Assembly: GCF_006874645.1 (NCBI RefSeq)
Contig: NZ_CP030082.1
Span: 186,001 to 250,000, forward strand
DNA: 64,000 nucleotides
Direction: 5' to 3'
DNA from: Bdellovibrio sp. ZAP7
Lineage (GTDB): Bacteria > Bdellovibrionota > Bdellovibrionia > Bdellovibrionales > Bdellovibrionaceae
Shown here: positions 29,384 through 39,244 of the stretch, piece after piece
How positions within the stretch are numbered: the first letter of the stretch is position 1
Layout: each line of letters opens with the position of its first letter
The notes under the pieces: model-generated
Databases searched by the model: none
What the model saw: the letters and a program-made list of their open reading frames with translations, nothing else
What the model was told of the DNA's origin: nothing
Position numbers and translations under genes: made by a program

Positions 29384-30082
29384 TTCACAAATTCGGTCCT
29401 CGCTTGCTGACATCTTCAGGCAAACCAGTCCTTTTCTGCCGGCTTTACCATCAACACCATCGGGTACATCGCGCCCGCACGGCGCAAAGATCGTGTCAGC
29501 CGCTGTTCCATCTCGTACCGATCCTCGTAAACCGCGCATACCCAAAGAGCCTGCAATATTATCCCAGTTTAAAGTGAAGCTGGAGTTGGACTCGAGAGTC
29601 AGCTGTAAACTTCCGGCATTGCCTCCATCACCACCGCTTGTCCCGGCGCAACCAGGATGCACTCGCGGGTCCGTTATCGCGCCATTCTTGCCCTGTCCGC
29701 CGTTTTCGCCACTTAGAAGAACGTTAAGATTTCCCGTCGCATACTTTGCATCAATTTGAACAGCTCCACCAGAACGACCATTGGCTTCGCGGCCCGCCTG
29801 CGCATTGGGAGGGAAGTTTTGAATTGTACCACCCTCGGCGATCAATTCATCGACTTGGATAATTAAAGGATATTCGCCGGTTGTGATGAGAGCGTTTTTT
29901 CGAATTGTTAAGTGGTGGGCTTTGATGGTTTCGGGTTTATCGAGAGTGCGGGCTTCATTCCAAACCACATTATCGGCAGCTCCATATATTTTAACTTCAG
30001 GTGGATTTTCGTTCTTGTCTTTAACCTCTACGGCACAAGCTGCGGTAAGAAAGATCATCGGTATCATAATAAGTAGTTTCAT
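29381..30082 (-). CDS. Gly-rich, collagen-like lipoprotein
   Basis: 233 residues from ATG 30082, with GAAGGAG upstream and a lipobox (IFLTAAC). The long in-frame extension to 30274 lacks these. The N-terminal part has the strand-rich pattern of a right-handed beta fold (HHLTIRKNALITTGEYPLIIQVDEL). The C-terminal half is rich in Gly-X-Y-like runs (GENGGQGKNGA, GTSGGDGGNAGS, GVDGKAGRKG) and has three or four cysteines. It is probably a surface structural lipoprotein. It lies wholly inside the mirror-terminator segment. Confidence 0.7.
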   Translation of the reverse strand: MKLLIMIPMIFLTAACAVEVKDKNENPPEVKIYGAADNVVWNEARTLDKPETIKAHHLTIRKNALITTGEYPLIIQVDELIAEGGTIQNFPPNAQAGREANGRSGGAVQIDAKYATGNLNVLLSGENGGQGKNGAITDPRVHPGCAGTSGGDGGNAGSLQLTLESNSSFTLNWDNIAGSLGMRGLRGSVRDGTAADTIFAPCGRDVPDGVDGKAGRKGLVCLKMSASEDRICE

Positions 30083-30289
30083 AAAATTCTCCTTCGCGGG
30101 GGAGCTGAGTTGCAAAGGAGTTATCGAAGCCATGGAGGTGGTTTTAATAATATCGGGTACGTAATCCGGATAAGCTGGGGCGACTCCTGCAATTTCACTT
30201 ATGATCGAAGAGGTCAGTAAGTGAAAACGCAAGTCTAAGTTCAGGCTCTTTTCGTTGATTCTCTGAACTGGCATATCAAAATTAAATTT

Positions 30290-30598
30290 ATGTTTATAAA
30301 CCAGTCAGGAATTCCGCAAGTACCAAGATGGCTAAGATTGTATATTCGGTTTGCAGCAATTATGTATGTGCCGCTGATACTCGTGTTTGTGCGACTTCAA
30401 ACCGAGATCGCTCCGGAAATTCAGGAACCATTTGGTGTGCTGATAGGAGTGGGAGTTCCAGCCTTGCTTTGTATAGCGCCCTACTTACTGGTGGCGGCTT
30501 CAAAATGTCCTAATTGTACTAAGCATTTTTTCAAGCCAAACCCTTTGGCATCTGGTTTCGGTAACGACCTATCTTGCAGTCATTGTCAGCACGGGTAA
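30290..30598 (+). CDS. Small membrane protein with C-terminal zinc ribbon
   Basis: 102 residues with two hydrophobic segments (about 18-35 and 48-66). A cytoplasmic tail carries CPNC (about 73-76) and CSHC (about 96-99), a classic four-cysteine zinc ribbon. No family is assigned. Its start is 16 nt from an in-frame upstream extension of the divergent lipoprotein gene. It is the second of two genes inside the mirror-terminator segment. Confidence 0.65.
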   Translation: MFINQSGIPQVPRWLRLYIRFAAIMYVPLILVFVRLQTEIAPEIQEPFGVLIGVGVPALLCIAPYLLVAASKCPNCTKHFFKPNPLASGFGNDLSCSHCQHG

Positions 30599-30627
30599 AA
30601 AAAAGGCGGAAGTGATTCCGCCTTTTT
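30599..30627 (+). terminator. Terminator, right arm of a mirror-image pair
   Basis: AAAGGCGGAA-GTGA-TTCCGCCTTT plus T run begins at the stop of the zinc-ribbon gene and abuts the convergent exported gene. It works in both directions. It is the exact reverse complement of the one at 29354-29383. Confidence 0.85.
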
Positions 30628-31796
30628 TATTTAACTAGGTTCTTTGCTTCTTTTTGCGCTTCGATAACCGCTTTGTGGAACTTCTCGAAGACTTCCGGTT
30701 GAACTTTGTAAATCGCCAGGGAATGTTGGAACAGGTGAGTGTTGATTTCTGGATGCTCGTCGATGTTTTTCTTAACTCGCTTCAATAAATCCGAATCTTG
30801 AGTTAACTTCTTCGAAAAGTTTTCCATGAACGCTTCGTCCTGGAATTTTTCGTAGCTGGTGAAACCGTGATCCTTCAATTGCAGGTCCTCAATGATGCCG
30901 TCGCGGCCTTCTTTTATTTGCTTATCGATCTCTGCAACGTATTCAGGGAACTGATAGGTTTTGGCAGAGTTCACCGCAGTTAAAAGCTTCATTGTGATCT
31001 CAGCACTTTTCTCTAGGCTTACCTGGCGAGGATTGCCTTCTTTATCCAGTAACAACAGGTTATTGAAAATATCTTCAGGCGACTCTGCATGTGCTGGGGG
31101 AGCCTCACTTAAAGTCTTCATAACTTCCGCTGAAGAAATCAAAACTTCATAGCGCAGACTGTTTTGCAAAGCCTCTTTAGTGTCGAAAGTAAGAACTTGC
31201 TCCTTCAAAGCTTTCAAACGCATTTTATCGTCTTTTTTAAGTTTGCGGTGGTTCATGGCTTTCAAAGTTTCCAGCGACTGTTCCAGCCAGTTTGTTCCCA
31301 TCATATTCAGCAAGATAGGACCTTTACATTGGGCGACCATCAAAGAAACGCGTGCCAAAGCCTGTGCATCTTTCATGTTGCCGCTGTTGCGAACTTGCTT
31401 GTTGGTGATTTTGAAAACTTCGTTGGCATCGTTCCAGTTGGCAACAGTCAAACCGCTTGCGGAGTAGGCATTGCAACCTTGAATCGACAAATCAGAAAGC
31501 TTCAAAAAGCTTTTCGCCGTCTGAGCATTGCCGGAGGATTTCTTCATCACAGCTAATTGAGAGAAAAATTGGCGACTGCCTTGAGAAGGAATAATGATTT
31601 TATCCTGCTCGGGAAGCATCGAATTCAATTTACCCGCAATCTCAATAAGGGATTTGCTGGTTTGCGGGGCAGGTAAATCTTTCTTTTGCGGTGAAAGAGT
31701 AATCGCCGTCGCCGCTTCCGGAGTTGGCGAGGCCGCAGGAGATGGGCTTTCAGTTGGTGAAGCTGCCAGGGCAAGAGAGACAAGTAAATGAAGCAT
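30627..31796 (-). CDS. Exported hypothetical protein
   Basis: 389 residues with a short signal peptide (LHLLVSLALAA). A Ser/Pro/Ala-rich linker (about 12-50) and a largely helical domain follow, with two cysteines near 108 and 158. No catalytic motif is recognised. It ends at the mirror terminator and lies 7 nt downstream of the TadA-Nudix gene, so it is probably the last gene of a three-gene minus-strand unit that starts with the metalloprotease-like gene. Confidence 0.7.
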   Translation of the reverse strand: MLHLLVSLALAASPTESPSPAASPTPEAATAITLSPQKKDLPAPQTSKSLIEIAGKLNSMLPEQDKIIIPSQGSRQFFSQLAVMKKSSGNAQTAKSFLKLSDLSIQGCNAYSASGLTVANWNDANEVFKITNKQVRNSGNMKDAQALARVSLMVAQCKGPILLNMMGTNWLEQSLETLKAMNHRKLKKDDKMRLKALKEQVLTFDTKEALQNSLRYEVLISSAEVMKTLSEAPPAHAESPEDIFNNLLLLDKEGNPRQVSLEKSAEITMKLLTAVNSAKTYQFPEYVAEIDKQIKEGRDGIIEDLQLKDHGFTSYEKFQDEAFMENFSKKLTQDSDLLKRVKKNIDEHPEINTHLFQHSLAIYKVQPEVFEKFHKAVIEAQKEAKNLVK

Positions 31797-31803
31797 AACC
31801 CTC

Positions 31804-32733
31804 CTAGAGTTTCATTTTGCGAGCGGTCTTTGTGAGCTTTTGTACAGCCCACAGGATATCTTTATCGTAGGCAAAGACGCGATCAACATCTTTCAAATCA
31901 ATCCAAGCGACTCCACGATGATAGTCTGCATCCTGAACGGCACGTACTTCGTGCCACGGTTCATTCAGAGTTGCTAGATAAAATATCGTATCACATGGTT
32001 GGTTTTTTCCATTCCAGGTAAAGTCATATTTTCTTCTGAATTCAGTCTCGGGAAATACTTTGATCTGATAATCAGTTTCTTCCTTGGCTTCACGCACAGC
32101 CGTGGTCGCTGCATTTTCACCACGATCAATCATTCCGCCGGGCAAAAAGAAGTATTTCTTTTTAGAAACTGGATCTTCCGCATGAAATCCCAAAATTTTA
32201 TTTTTATAAACCACCACAGCCGAAGCACGGTGACGATAAACTTTTTCGGATTTTAATTGTTTCTGTTCGTCGCGGCGGTTTTGAAAAAATGCAGAGATCA
32301 GCTCAGAACATTCTTTTTCAAGAACGCCCGTCGTGACCTGTACCTGATGATTTAATCGTGCATCTGATAAAACTTTGTACAAGCTTTCAACTGCGCCGCC
32401 TTTGGCGTCCTTGGCGGCATATACCACACGGCCCACGCGAGCCTGTTGAATCGCGCCAGCACACATTACACAAGGTTCAAGTGTGACATACAATGTGCAG
32501 TCTTCTAAACGCCAGGATTGCAGTTTTTTAGCGGCTCTGTGCAAACACAAAAGTTCTGCATGGCCCAGGGGAGTGTGAAGAGTTTCGCGAACGTTCGCAG
32601 CTTTGGAAAGAAGTTCCCCGGTCGGAGAAACAAGAACAGCACCGATCGGTACTTCGCCGTTTTTACCAGCTTTGTGCGCAAGTTCTAAAGCCTTGCGCAT
32701 CCATTTTTTATCTTGCTCAGCATTCTTAATCAT
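31804..32733 (-). CDS. tadA: tRNA adenosine deaminase fused to a Nudix hydrolase
   Basis: 309 residues. The N-terminal half (about 8-150) is TadA, with the zinc/catalytic HAE (H58, E60) and PCVMC (C88, C91). TadA converts the wobble adenosine of tRNA-Arg(ACG) to inosine. The C-terminal half (about 168-300) has a Nudix box, G200-x5-E206-x7-RE-x2-EE (214-219), with Asp in place of the usual final Gly. The substrate of the Nudix part is unknown. The start shares one base with the preceding stop. No stop or frameshift separates the domains. Confidence 0.88.
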   Translation of the reverse strand: MIKNAEQDKKWMRKALELAHKAGKNGEVPIGAVLVSPTGELLSKAANVRETLHTPLGHAELLCLHRAAKKLQSWRLEDCTLYVTLEPCVMCAGAIQQARVGRVVYAAKDAKGGAVESLYKVLSDARLNHQVQVTTGVLEKECSELISAFFQNRRDEQKQLKSEKVYRHRASAVVVYKNKILGFHAEDPVSKKKYFFLPGGMIDRGENAATTAVREAKEETDYQIKVFPETEFRRKYDFTWNGKNQPCDTIFYLATLNEPWHEVRAVQDADYHRGVAWIDLKDVDRVFAYDKDILWAVQKLTKTARKMKL

Positions 32734-33809
32734 TAAGGGTATTTTAGATCGCCCTCATAGAAAAGCTCAATCCAATTATTTTTTTTCGTGAATTGGTGCC
32801 ATCTCCAATCCCAGAAAAAGACTGCTTTGCCCGTATGGATTCTGTACTGCAGATCAAAATCTGCGTTAGCCATGAAATAAAATGCGGTGCTTTCGGCAAA
32901 ATCGTCATAGGGATTTGTGGCAGCGTAAGTAGTTACAAAGTTTGTTCGGTCGAACTGAACGTAGAAGTCATGCATTTCACTCAGCTGTAATTTGGTTCTG
33001 CCTTCGCAGTAATAAAAGCAAAGCCTGCTCCATAGCGGAAACATATTTTGATCATTTGGCTCGTAGCCGTTTTTCCAGCTGAGTGATGACCACGAGCCCA
33101 TCTCTGGCAGGAATTTTTTTTGAAGCGCGTAATACTCTTCGGTCGTTGTCGGTTTTGCAGAGCAGTCTTCACCCGGAGCGCAGTAAAAGCGATTTGCTCC
33201 ATTGGCGAAATCCAAAATATGACCAAACTCATGAGTGACCACGTACTGCATAATTTGCAGCGGAGATTTGCCGCGAATTGAAACTTGCGGGCCGTCTTTG
33301 CTGACTTCGTAGCGAGGTAATTCGCTGCCAAAAATCTTTTGCTCTTTCCAGCCAAGAACCGCGTCGGCCTCCAAGCCAGATTCAACCAGGCTTCGGCTGA
33401 TTGCCATGAATGAAGTTCCTTGACCAGAGCCTGCCATCGCAAGCGAATCCATTTTATCTACGACAAAAATATACGGCAAAGAGCAGAACACTCTTTGAAG
33501 TGGTTTTTGAAGAAGGTCATAAAGATGTTCTAAATTTTCGATCGCTTTTTGGTTTTTTTCACCACAAACGTCGTCATGCTGTAGGTCCGCTACGGTGCAG
33601 GTAATCTGTGAAATACGAGCTCTGCAATCCTCTTGGCCAACCCAGGCGGTGAGTGTTTTAGGGGCATTTTTAAGGGCCGGAGGGGTTCCAATCACGAAAT
33701 CGGGGGCGAGATGAGTTGCCCAAGTCAGCTTTTCAGCCGTTGCCGGAGTGTGAGAGTAGGCCGGGCTTGATAACAGTAATACTAATGATATTAGGTAGAT
33801 AGATTTCAT
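32733..33809 (-). CDS. Secreted zinc metalloprotease-like protein (HEFGH)
   Basis: 358 residues from ATG 33809, which puts the signal peptide (KSIYLISLVLLLSSPAYS) at the N-terminus; the longer start at 33863 does not. The gluzincin/metzincin-like motif HEFGH (H193, E194, H197) is present, and DDFAESTAFYF downstream may give the third ligand. Several cysteines suit a periplasmic or exported protein. Its substrate is unknown; for a predator it could act on prey. It overlaps tadA by one base. Confidence 0.75.
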   Translation of the reverse strand: MKSIYLISLVLLLSSPAYSHTPATAEKLTWATHLAPDFVIGTPPALKNAPKTLTAWVGQEDCRARISQITCTVADLQHDDVCGEKNQKAIENLEHLYDLLQKPLQRVFCSLPYIFVVDKMDSLAMAGSGQGTSFMAISRSLVESGLEADAVLGWKEQKIFGSELPRYEVSKDGPQVSIRGKSPLQIMQYVVTHEFGHILDFANGANRFYCAPGEDCSAKPTTTEEYYALQKKFLPEMGSWSSLSWKNGYEPNDQNMFPLWSRLCFYYCEGRTKLQLSEMHDFYVQFDRTNFVTTYAATNPYDDFAESTAFYFMANADFDLQYRIHTGKAVFFWDWRWHQFTKKNNWIELFYEGDLKYP

Positions 33810-33978
33810 GGCGGCACGATAGCCAGTTCCCTGGCGGATTATCAACGAAAACGTGCCTGGCACTTTTTGCAGAAGCGACGCGTTAAGACCTCGAGGGGTT
33901 GCCCCTCCGTTGCCTCTTTGTTATACACTCTCATTCTTATTTCTCTCTTTCGACCACATTGGAAGGCAGGTGATTGTC

Positions 33979-34179
33979 GTGGCAATGGTTAAAATCAAAG
34001 ACGGTGAGTCTTTTGAATCAGCGTTCCGTAAATTCAAAAAATCTTGCGAAAAAGCAGGTATTCTTTCTGAAGTTAAAAAACGCGAACATTTTGAAAAGCC
34101 TTCTGTAAGACTTAAAAAGAAATCTATCGCAGCTCGTAAGCGCGCTGTTAAGAAATCTCGTAAAGGTTGGGGCGAATAG
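33979..34179 (+). CDS. rpsU: 30S ribosomal protein S21
   Basis: 66 residues from GTG 33979, chosen because it gives an N-terminus aligned with E. coli S21 (MAMVKIKDG against MPVIKVREN) and has AGG 8 nt upstream. ATG 33985 is the alternative. The helix [18 protein letters not shown] and the very basic C-terminus are diagnostic. S21 helps mRNA selection on the 30S subunit. It heads the classical rpsU-yqeY-dnaG-rpoD operon. Confidence 0.93.
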   Translation: MAMVKIKDGESFESAFRKFKKSCEKAGILSEVKKREHFEKPSVRLKKKSIAARKRAVKKSRKGWGE

Positions 34180-34212
34180 TTCTTAATTGAATTATAGTTT
34201 CTTACTCACAAG

Positions 34213-34237
34213 AGGCGACCCACAAAGTCGCCTTTTG
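34213..34237 (+). terminator. Attenuator-like hairpin between rpsU and yqeY
   Basis: AGGCGAC (34213-34219) and GTCGCCT (34227-34233) pair, followed by a short TTTTG run. It is probably a leaky terminator that lets rpsU be transcribed more than the distal genes. Confidence 0.6.
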
Positions 34238-34261
34238 TCATAATCACCATAGGGAGTTTTC

Positions 34262-34708
34262 ATGGAAATCAGAGACAAAATCATGGCTGATGTTAAAGCC
34301 GCAATGATCGCAAAAGAATCACTTAAGCTGACAGCACTTCGTGGTCTGCAAGCTGCGATCAAAAATCGTGAAATCGATATGCGCCCAGACCCAATCACTC
34401 CGGAAGAAGTGATGAACGTCGTAAAAAAACTAGTTAAGCAACGTAAAGAATCCATCGATCAATTTTCACAAGCTGGCCGCCAAGACCTGGTTGACCAAGA
34501 ATCTGCTGAATTGAAAGTTTTGGAAGTTTATTTGCCAACGCAAATGAGCCGCGAGCAAATCGAAGCTCTTGTAACAGAAGTTATCGCTGCAACTGGCGCT
34601 AAAACTGTGAAAGACATGGGCCCAGTGATGAAAGAAGTTATCGCTCGTGCCAATGGCGCCGCTGACAATAAAATTGTGAGCGAAGTAATCAAAGCCAAAC
34701 TAGCCTAG
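34262..34708 (+). CDS. yqeY: GatB/YqeY-domain protein
   Basis: 148 residues, an all-helical YqeY protein with the blocks ALRGLQAAIKNREID, VKKLVKQRKESIDQF and EVYLPTQMSREQIE. The C-terminal part is homologous to the tRNA-binding tail of GatB. The function is unsettled. YqeY genes sit between rpsU and dnaG in many bacteria, as here. Confidence 0.9.
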   Translation: MEIRDKIMADVKAAMIAKESLKLTALRGLQAAIKNREIDMRPDPITPEEVMNVVKKLVKQRKESIDQFSQAGRQDLVDQESAELKVLEVYLPTQMSREQIEALVTEVIAATGAKTVKDMGPVMKEVIARANGAADNKIVSEVIKAKLA

Positions 34709-34716
34709 CTCCCCGA

Positions 34717-34788
34717 GGTAACAGTTCCCTTTTAGGAATGCAGCGCAGCCCTCTGGGCGCACAGCATTCCTAAAAGGGAACTGTTACC
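34717..34788. repeat. Long perfect inverted repeat (GGTAACAGTTCC family)
   Basis: Perfect 25-bp arms at 34717-34741 and 34764-34788 enclose a 22-nt apical region with a small GCCC/GGGC stem. It lies between yqeY and dnaG inside the operon, where a strong RNA hairpin could separate the distal messages. The architecture matches the element at 2838-2890. Confidence 0.85.
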
Positions 34789-34872
34789 TAATTGGACCTT
34801 GCCTAAAGCCTGCGGGGACTCATGTTTAGTGAGTTCCTGAAGGTGAAACTTGAACGAAACTTTGGAAGGTAC

Positions 34873-36741
34873 ATGCGTTTTTCCCAAGACTTTATTGAGA
34901 GAGTATCTGAGGGCAATAACCTCGTCGATATCATCTCCCAGTACACACAGCTAAAACAGAGCGGCAGTGGCCTGATGGGTCGTTGTCCATTTCCGGATCA
35001 CGTTGAAAAAACGCCGTCCTTCTCTGTTTCAGAAGTAAAGCAAGTCTATCACTGCTTTGGTTGTCACAAGAGCGGTAACTTGTTTTCATTTCTGCGCGAA
35101 TATCAGGGCATGAGCTTCCCTGAGGCTGTCGAGTACCTTGCGAACCGCGCCAGCATTCCAATTCCCGCTCCAGAAGCCCATGACCCGCAACGTGACCAAG
35201 TCGCGGATAAAAAGAAGTCGTTGTTAAAAGTAAATAAGCTCGCTGCTGATTATTTTTCAGAGCAACTTCGTCGCGTTCATAATGATCATCCAGTTAAGAA
35301 GTACATCGAAAGCCGTGGCCTTTCCCAGGAAGTGATCGACACTTTCGGTATTGGTTACGCGATTGCCGAATGGGATGGATTAGAGCGTGTTTTGCAAAAC
35401 AAGCAAGTACCGATGGCCTTGGCTGAAGAGGCGCGCCTGGTAAAGGCCCGTAACGGCAAGCCTGGCTATTTCGATCTTTTCCGTGATCGTTTGATGTTCC
35501 CGATCTTCTCCGCCATGGGTGAGCCTATTGCGTTCGGTGGACGTTACTTAGAGAAAAAGGAAACTGAGCCAAAATATCTGAACTCTCCGGAAACACCTGT
35601 CTTCATTAAGGGACGCGTGCTTTACGGGTTGTCGCAGACGGCTCGCTATATTCGTTCTGAAGACCAAGCCCTTATTGTAGAGGGTTACATGGATCTGGTG
35701 TCCCTATACCAAGCGGGCATTAGAAACTCCGTCGCGACCATGGGAACGGCTTTGACTCCAGAGCACGGTAAGATGCTAAAGCGTATGACTCGTAACGTGG
35801 TGGCACTGTTTGACGGTGACTCCGCAGGGATGGAAGCGGCTGAGCGCAGTCTTCCGATCCTGTTAGCCGCTGATTTGTATCCAAAAGGGCTTACGTTACC
35901 AAATAACATGGACCCTGATGATTACGTTAAGAAGTACGGTGCTGAGGCCTTAAAGGTTGAATTAGATCGTGCTCCTGATTTGTTTGTCTTGATCCTGAAT
36001 CGTTGGATGGAGGGTTACCGTGGTGACGCTCCTGAAAAGGTGAAGCTTGCGGATAAATTGAAGCCGATGTTTGAGATTATTCCTGATCAGCGTTTGCGTG
36101 ATTTGTATCTCGCTGAGGCCGCACAAAAGATGGCAGTGACCCTGCCATGGCTGCGTCAGGCTGTAGGATTGCAAAGCAGTGGCCCTGTATATTCGCAAAA
36201 CCGCAGCAATTTCTCTAGGACGGTGCAGCCAAATCAGAATGCTCAACAAGCTAACCCAGCAGTGGGTCCGCAAGCGTCTGACTCTGTAGAAGGTGGCAAA
36301 ATCACCCTCAAAGGAGCCTCAAAAGCGGAAGCAATGCTATTAGGATTGGTACTCAAAAGTCGTGCCAGTTTTGAGCAATTTGTGAATGAAAATGTGCTGG
36401 CAAGTATTGCTCACCCGGGAGTGAAAAAGATCCTGGAAAAAGCGACTGATGTGTATAGACAAGACTTAAATAAGTTTGATAAATTGACCAGTCTCCTTGT
36501 CTCCTATGTAGATCAACCCGAATTATTATTCTTAGAGGCACCAGCCAGTGAAGGTGACCCCGGGTTTGATGAAGAAGCTGAGGCGAAGCTTCTGCGCGAT
36601 TGCTTTAAGCGCGTGCGCGACAATTTCTTGCGCGATCAAGCAAAGCAATTGGCTCTGGAATTAAAGTCCGAGCCAAGCTCCGAAAAGTTGGAACAGATTA
36701 TGAAGGCACACAGAGATCGACTATCTCTGAATAAAGGATAA
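34873..36741 (+). CDS. dnaG: DNA primase
   Basis: 622 residues from ATG 34873, which gives the usual N-terminus ([20 protein letters not shown]) with GGAAGG just upstream. Domains are the zinc-binding domain (about 30-75, CPFPDH...CFGC), the RNA polymerase/TOPRIM core ([25 protein letters not shown]) and the C-terminal helicase-binding region. The first zinc pair is spaced C-x4-H rather than the usual C-x2-H. It makes RNA primers at the replication fork. Confidence 0.95.
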   Translation: MRFSQDFIERVSEGNNLVDIISQYTQLKQSGSGLMGRCPFPDHVEKTPSFSVSEVKQVYHCFGCHKSGNLFSFLREYQGMSFPEAVEYLANRASIPIPAPEAHDPQRDQVADKKKSLLKVNKLAADYFSEQLRRVHNDHPVKKYIESRGLSQEVIDTFGIGYAIAEWDGLERVLQNKQVPMALAEEARLVKARNGKPGYFDLFRDRLMFPIFSAMGEPIAFGGRYLEKKETEPKYLNSPETPVFIKGRVLYGLSQTARYIRSEDQALIVEGYMDLVSLYQAGIRNSVATMGTALTPEHGKMLKRMTRNVVALFDGDSAGMEAAERSLPILLAADLYPKGLTLPNNMDPDDYVKKYGAEALKVELDRAPDLFVLILNRWMEGYRGDAPEKVKLADKLKPMFEIIPDQRLRDLYLAEAAQKMAVTLPWLRQAVGLQSSGPVYSQNRSNFSRTVQPNQNAQQANPAVGPQASDSVEGGKITLKGASKAEAMLLGLVLKSRASFEQFVNENVLASIAHPGVKKILEKATDVYRQDLNKFDKLTSLLVSYVDQPELLFLEAPASEGDPGFDEEAEAKLLRDCFKRVRDNFLRDQAKQLALELKSEPSSEKLEQIMKAHRDRLSLNKG

Positions 36742-36754
36742 AGGCGGGTCATTG

Positions 36755-38584
36755 ATGAAACAAAACCTACCAAACAAACAAGAGAAAGAGCCTACAAAGG
36801 TTCTTTCTTTGCAGGAACAGGAAGCTCTGGTTAAAGAAGAAATCCAGAAATTCCTGAAGCTTGCGAAGGAAAAGGGTGCGTTGACGATCGAAGAGATCAA
36901 CGACCTTCTTCCACCTGAAATCATTGCCCCAGCTGCATTGGACCAGTTCATGCATGGCCTTGAAGGCGCGGGTGTAGTTATTTCAGACTTGTCTGAAACT
37001 TCGAAAGAAGAAGAGGGTGAAGGCAACTTCCTAGAAAGCCCTGATTCTGAGGACGAAGAAGTAGATGAAGAAGAAAAAGCAGAAAGCGAAGACGTTAAGG
37101 GTAACGACCCTGTTCGCTTGTATTTGCGTAAAATGGGTTCCGTATCTCTACTAACTCGTGAGGGTGAAGTTGAGATTGCTCGTCGTATTGAAAAAGGGGA
37201 GCGTGAAATCGTTCGTGCGATCCTTTTGTCACCTCTGGGTACTTACGAGATCATTCAGCTTGGTAAGCGTCTTGATGAAGGCCGTATCAAAGTTAAATCG
37301 ATCTTCCGTGGTCTTGAGGATGAAGAAACTCAATACGATGAAAAGGAATACATCGATAAAATTCACGAATTGATCGGTAAAGTTACGGAATACCAAAAGG
37401 CAGCCGTAAAACAATTCGAAGTTCTTCGTAGAGAAGAAACAAACACGCCAGCTCGTCAGGCAGCAATGAAAGAACTTGTTGCGATGAATGACACGTTGAT
37501 GGCGGTGTTCGAGTCTGTGAACTTTAACCGTAAAACGATCAACCGTGTTGTGATCAAGTTCAAAAACTTGGTGAACCGTATCGGTACTCTTCGTCGTCGT
37601 ATCAAAGACGGTGTTGAGCGTACGTTCTCTAAAGACGTTGCTTCCATGAGCGAGCGTATGAAGCTTGTTGAAAGCAATGAAAAAGAACTGACACGCATGA
37701 CTCGTGATACAGGTCTTAACTATCAAAAATTCAGATCTTATGTGTTGCAAGCTCAAGAAGCAGAAGTCCGTATTAAACGTTTGGACTCTGAAACTGAGAT
37801 GAATCACACATGGGTGAAGGAAACATACACAGCTATCTGGAAAGGTGAGCGTGAGGCCGATGCAGCGAAATCTGAGTTGGTTGAAGCGAATCTACGTCTA
37901 GTTGTATCTATCGCTAAGAAGTACACAAACCGCGGTCTTCAGTTCTTGGATCTAATCCAGGAAGGTAACATCGGTTTGATGAAAGCGGTTGATAAGTTTG
38001 AATATCGTCGTGGTTACAAATTCTCGACATATGCGACTTGGTGGATCCGTCAGGCGATCACTCGTGCTATTGCCGATCAGGCGCGTACGATTCGTATCCC
38101 TGTTCATATGATTGAAACGATCAATAAGCTTGTTCGTACATCTCGTTACTTGATCCAAGAGCTTGGTCGTGAACCAACTCCGGAAGAGATCGCAGATAAA
38201 ATGGACATGCCGGTAGATAAAGTTCGTAAAGTTCTTAAAATTGCAAAAGAACCAATCTCTTTGGAAACACCAGTGGGTGAAGAAGAAGATTCGCACTTGG
38301 GCGACTTTATCGAGGACAAAAAAGTTATCAACCCTGCAGAGGCGATTGTTAACTTGAACTTGGCTGAACAAACACGCCGAGTGCTAGCGACTTTGACTCC
38401 GAGAGAAGAAAAAGTTCTTCGTATGCGTTTCGGTATCGGTGAAGAAGCCGACCATACTTTGGAAGAAGTAGGTCAAGACTTCAACGTGACTCGTGAACGT
38501 ATCCGTCAGATCGAGGCGAAAGCTCTTCGTAAGCTTCGTCATCCTTCTCGCAGCAATAAACTTAAGTCTTTCGTAGACGGATAG
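36755..38584 (+). CDS. rpoD: RNA polymerase sigma-70 factor
   Basis: 609 residues from ATG 36755; the in-frame TTG at 36752 is less likely. It has region 1.1 (about 15-60), an acidic spacer (about 85-115), region 1.2 ([21 protein letters not shown]) and a non-conserved helical insert. Regions 2 ([42 protein letters not shown]), 3 and 4 ([18 protein letters not shown]) follow. It is the housekeeping sigma factor and closes the macromolecular synthesis operon. Confidence 0.96.
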   Translation: MKQNLPNKQEKEPTKVLSLQEQEALVKEEIQKFLKLAKEKGALTIEEINDLLPPEIIAPAALDQFMHGLEGAGVVISDLSETSKEEEGEGNFLESPDSEDEEVDEEEKAESEDVKGNDPVRLYLRKMGSVSLLTREGEVEIARRIEKGEREIVRAILLSPLGTYEIIQLGKRLDEGRIKVKSIFRGLEDEETQYDEKEYIDKIHELIGKVTEYQKAAVKQFEVLRREETNTPARQAAMKELVAMNDTLMAVFESVNFNRKTINRVVIKFKNLVNRIGTLRRRIKDGVERTFSKDVASMSERMKLVESNEKELTRMTRDTGLNYQKFRSYVLQAQEAEVRIKRLDSETEMNHTWVKETYTAIWKGEREADAAKSELVEANLRLVVSIAKKYTNRGLQFLDLIQEGNIGLMKAVDKFEYRRGYKFSTYATWWIRQAITRAIADQARTIRIPVHMIETINKLVRTSRYLIQELGREPTPEEIADKMDMPVDKVRKVLKIAKEPISLETPVGEEEDSHLGDFIEDKKVINPAEAIVNLNLAEQTRRVLATLTPREEKVLRMRFGIGEEADHTLEEVGQDFNVTRERIRQIEAKALRKLRHPSRSNKLKSFVDG

Positions 38585-38610
38585 TTTAAATTCTAAATAA
38601 TTAGAAAAAA

Positions 38611-38640
38611 AAAGGGCTCCCAGTGGGAGCCCTTTTTTTT
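38611..38640 (+). terminator. Terminator after rpoD
   Basis: GGGCTCCC (38614-38621) and GGGAGCCC (38625-38632) pair around AGT, with A and T runs on both sides. It can stop transcription from both strands between rpoD and the convergent gene. Confidence 0.85.
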
Positions 38641-38692
38641 GTTTAAATGTCTTTAAATGCCTGCTGTTGCCTCTGAACTCAACAGTCAATGC

Positions 38693-39055
38693 CTAATCAT
38701 TAACTTCAGTTTCAGTGGCGTATAGGGGAGGGGTGATTTTGCCGGTTTCAAGTTCAGAAAGAACTGCGCGGAAGTGTGAGCGCAGGATTTCGTTTTCTGC
38801 ATTTGTGTAGCAGAACAAAAATGTCAGCTGCATTTGCTCGGTCGGAGTAAGTTTAAATAAGGTCCAAACCAGGGGAAGAGTTGGAAAAGTAAAATTTCTT
38901 TTCTTGTCGAAAACTAATTTTACGAAGGTCTTAGAAACTTTAAGGTGATTCGCGCAGTGCTGAAGTGAAAAGCTAGCTTTCTTTTCTTTGGCCGCTTTGT
39001 ACTTGAATTGCAAAAAATCACGATAGTCTGAATACGTTGTTATCTCTGAACTCAT
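38693..39055 (-). CDS. TIGR02147-like N-terminal-only protein
   Basis: 120 residues resembling the first third of TIGR02147 proteins. The SDYRDFLQFKYKAAKEK opening is followed by a helix-turn-helix-like FSLQHCANHLKVSKTFVKLVFDKKRN. Full family members are about 250-290 residues, so this is either a short paralogue or a truncated relic. Such proteins are frequent in Bdellovibrionota and Fibrobacter and look like transcription regulators. No continuation in another frame is seen. Confidence 0.6.
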   Translation of the reverse strand: MSSEITTYSDYRDFLQFKYKAAKEKKASFSLQHCANHLKVSKTFVKLVFDKKRNFTFPTLPLVWTLFKLTPTEQMQLTFLFCYTNAENEILRSHFRAVLSELETGKITPPLYATETEVND

Positions 39056-39244
39056 ACTCTAAGGATACCGAACAGCATGCAGTTTAGAATGTTAAACATC
39101 AGTGCCTAACCAAATACTGTACTCACTATGATTACGCGCAAACAAATTCTTTCAACAAAGTTTACAGATGGTGAACGATTGTTTCGTTATCCATCTGTAT
39201 GCCGTGTACGGTCGAGTCTGAGGCTTGGATCACAACAAAATTAT

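Noticed and set aside
29493-29759. Open frame opposite the Gly-rich lipoprotein
   Set aside because: It is the antisense shadow of a GC-rich repeat region, with no start signal and no family pattern.
38693-39055. Frameshifted full-length TIGR02147 gene
   Set aside because: No frame downstream of the stop continues the family pattern; a terminator follows instead.
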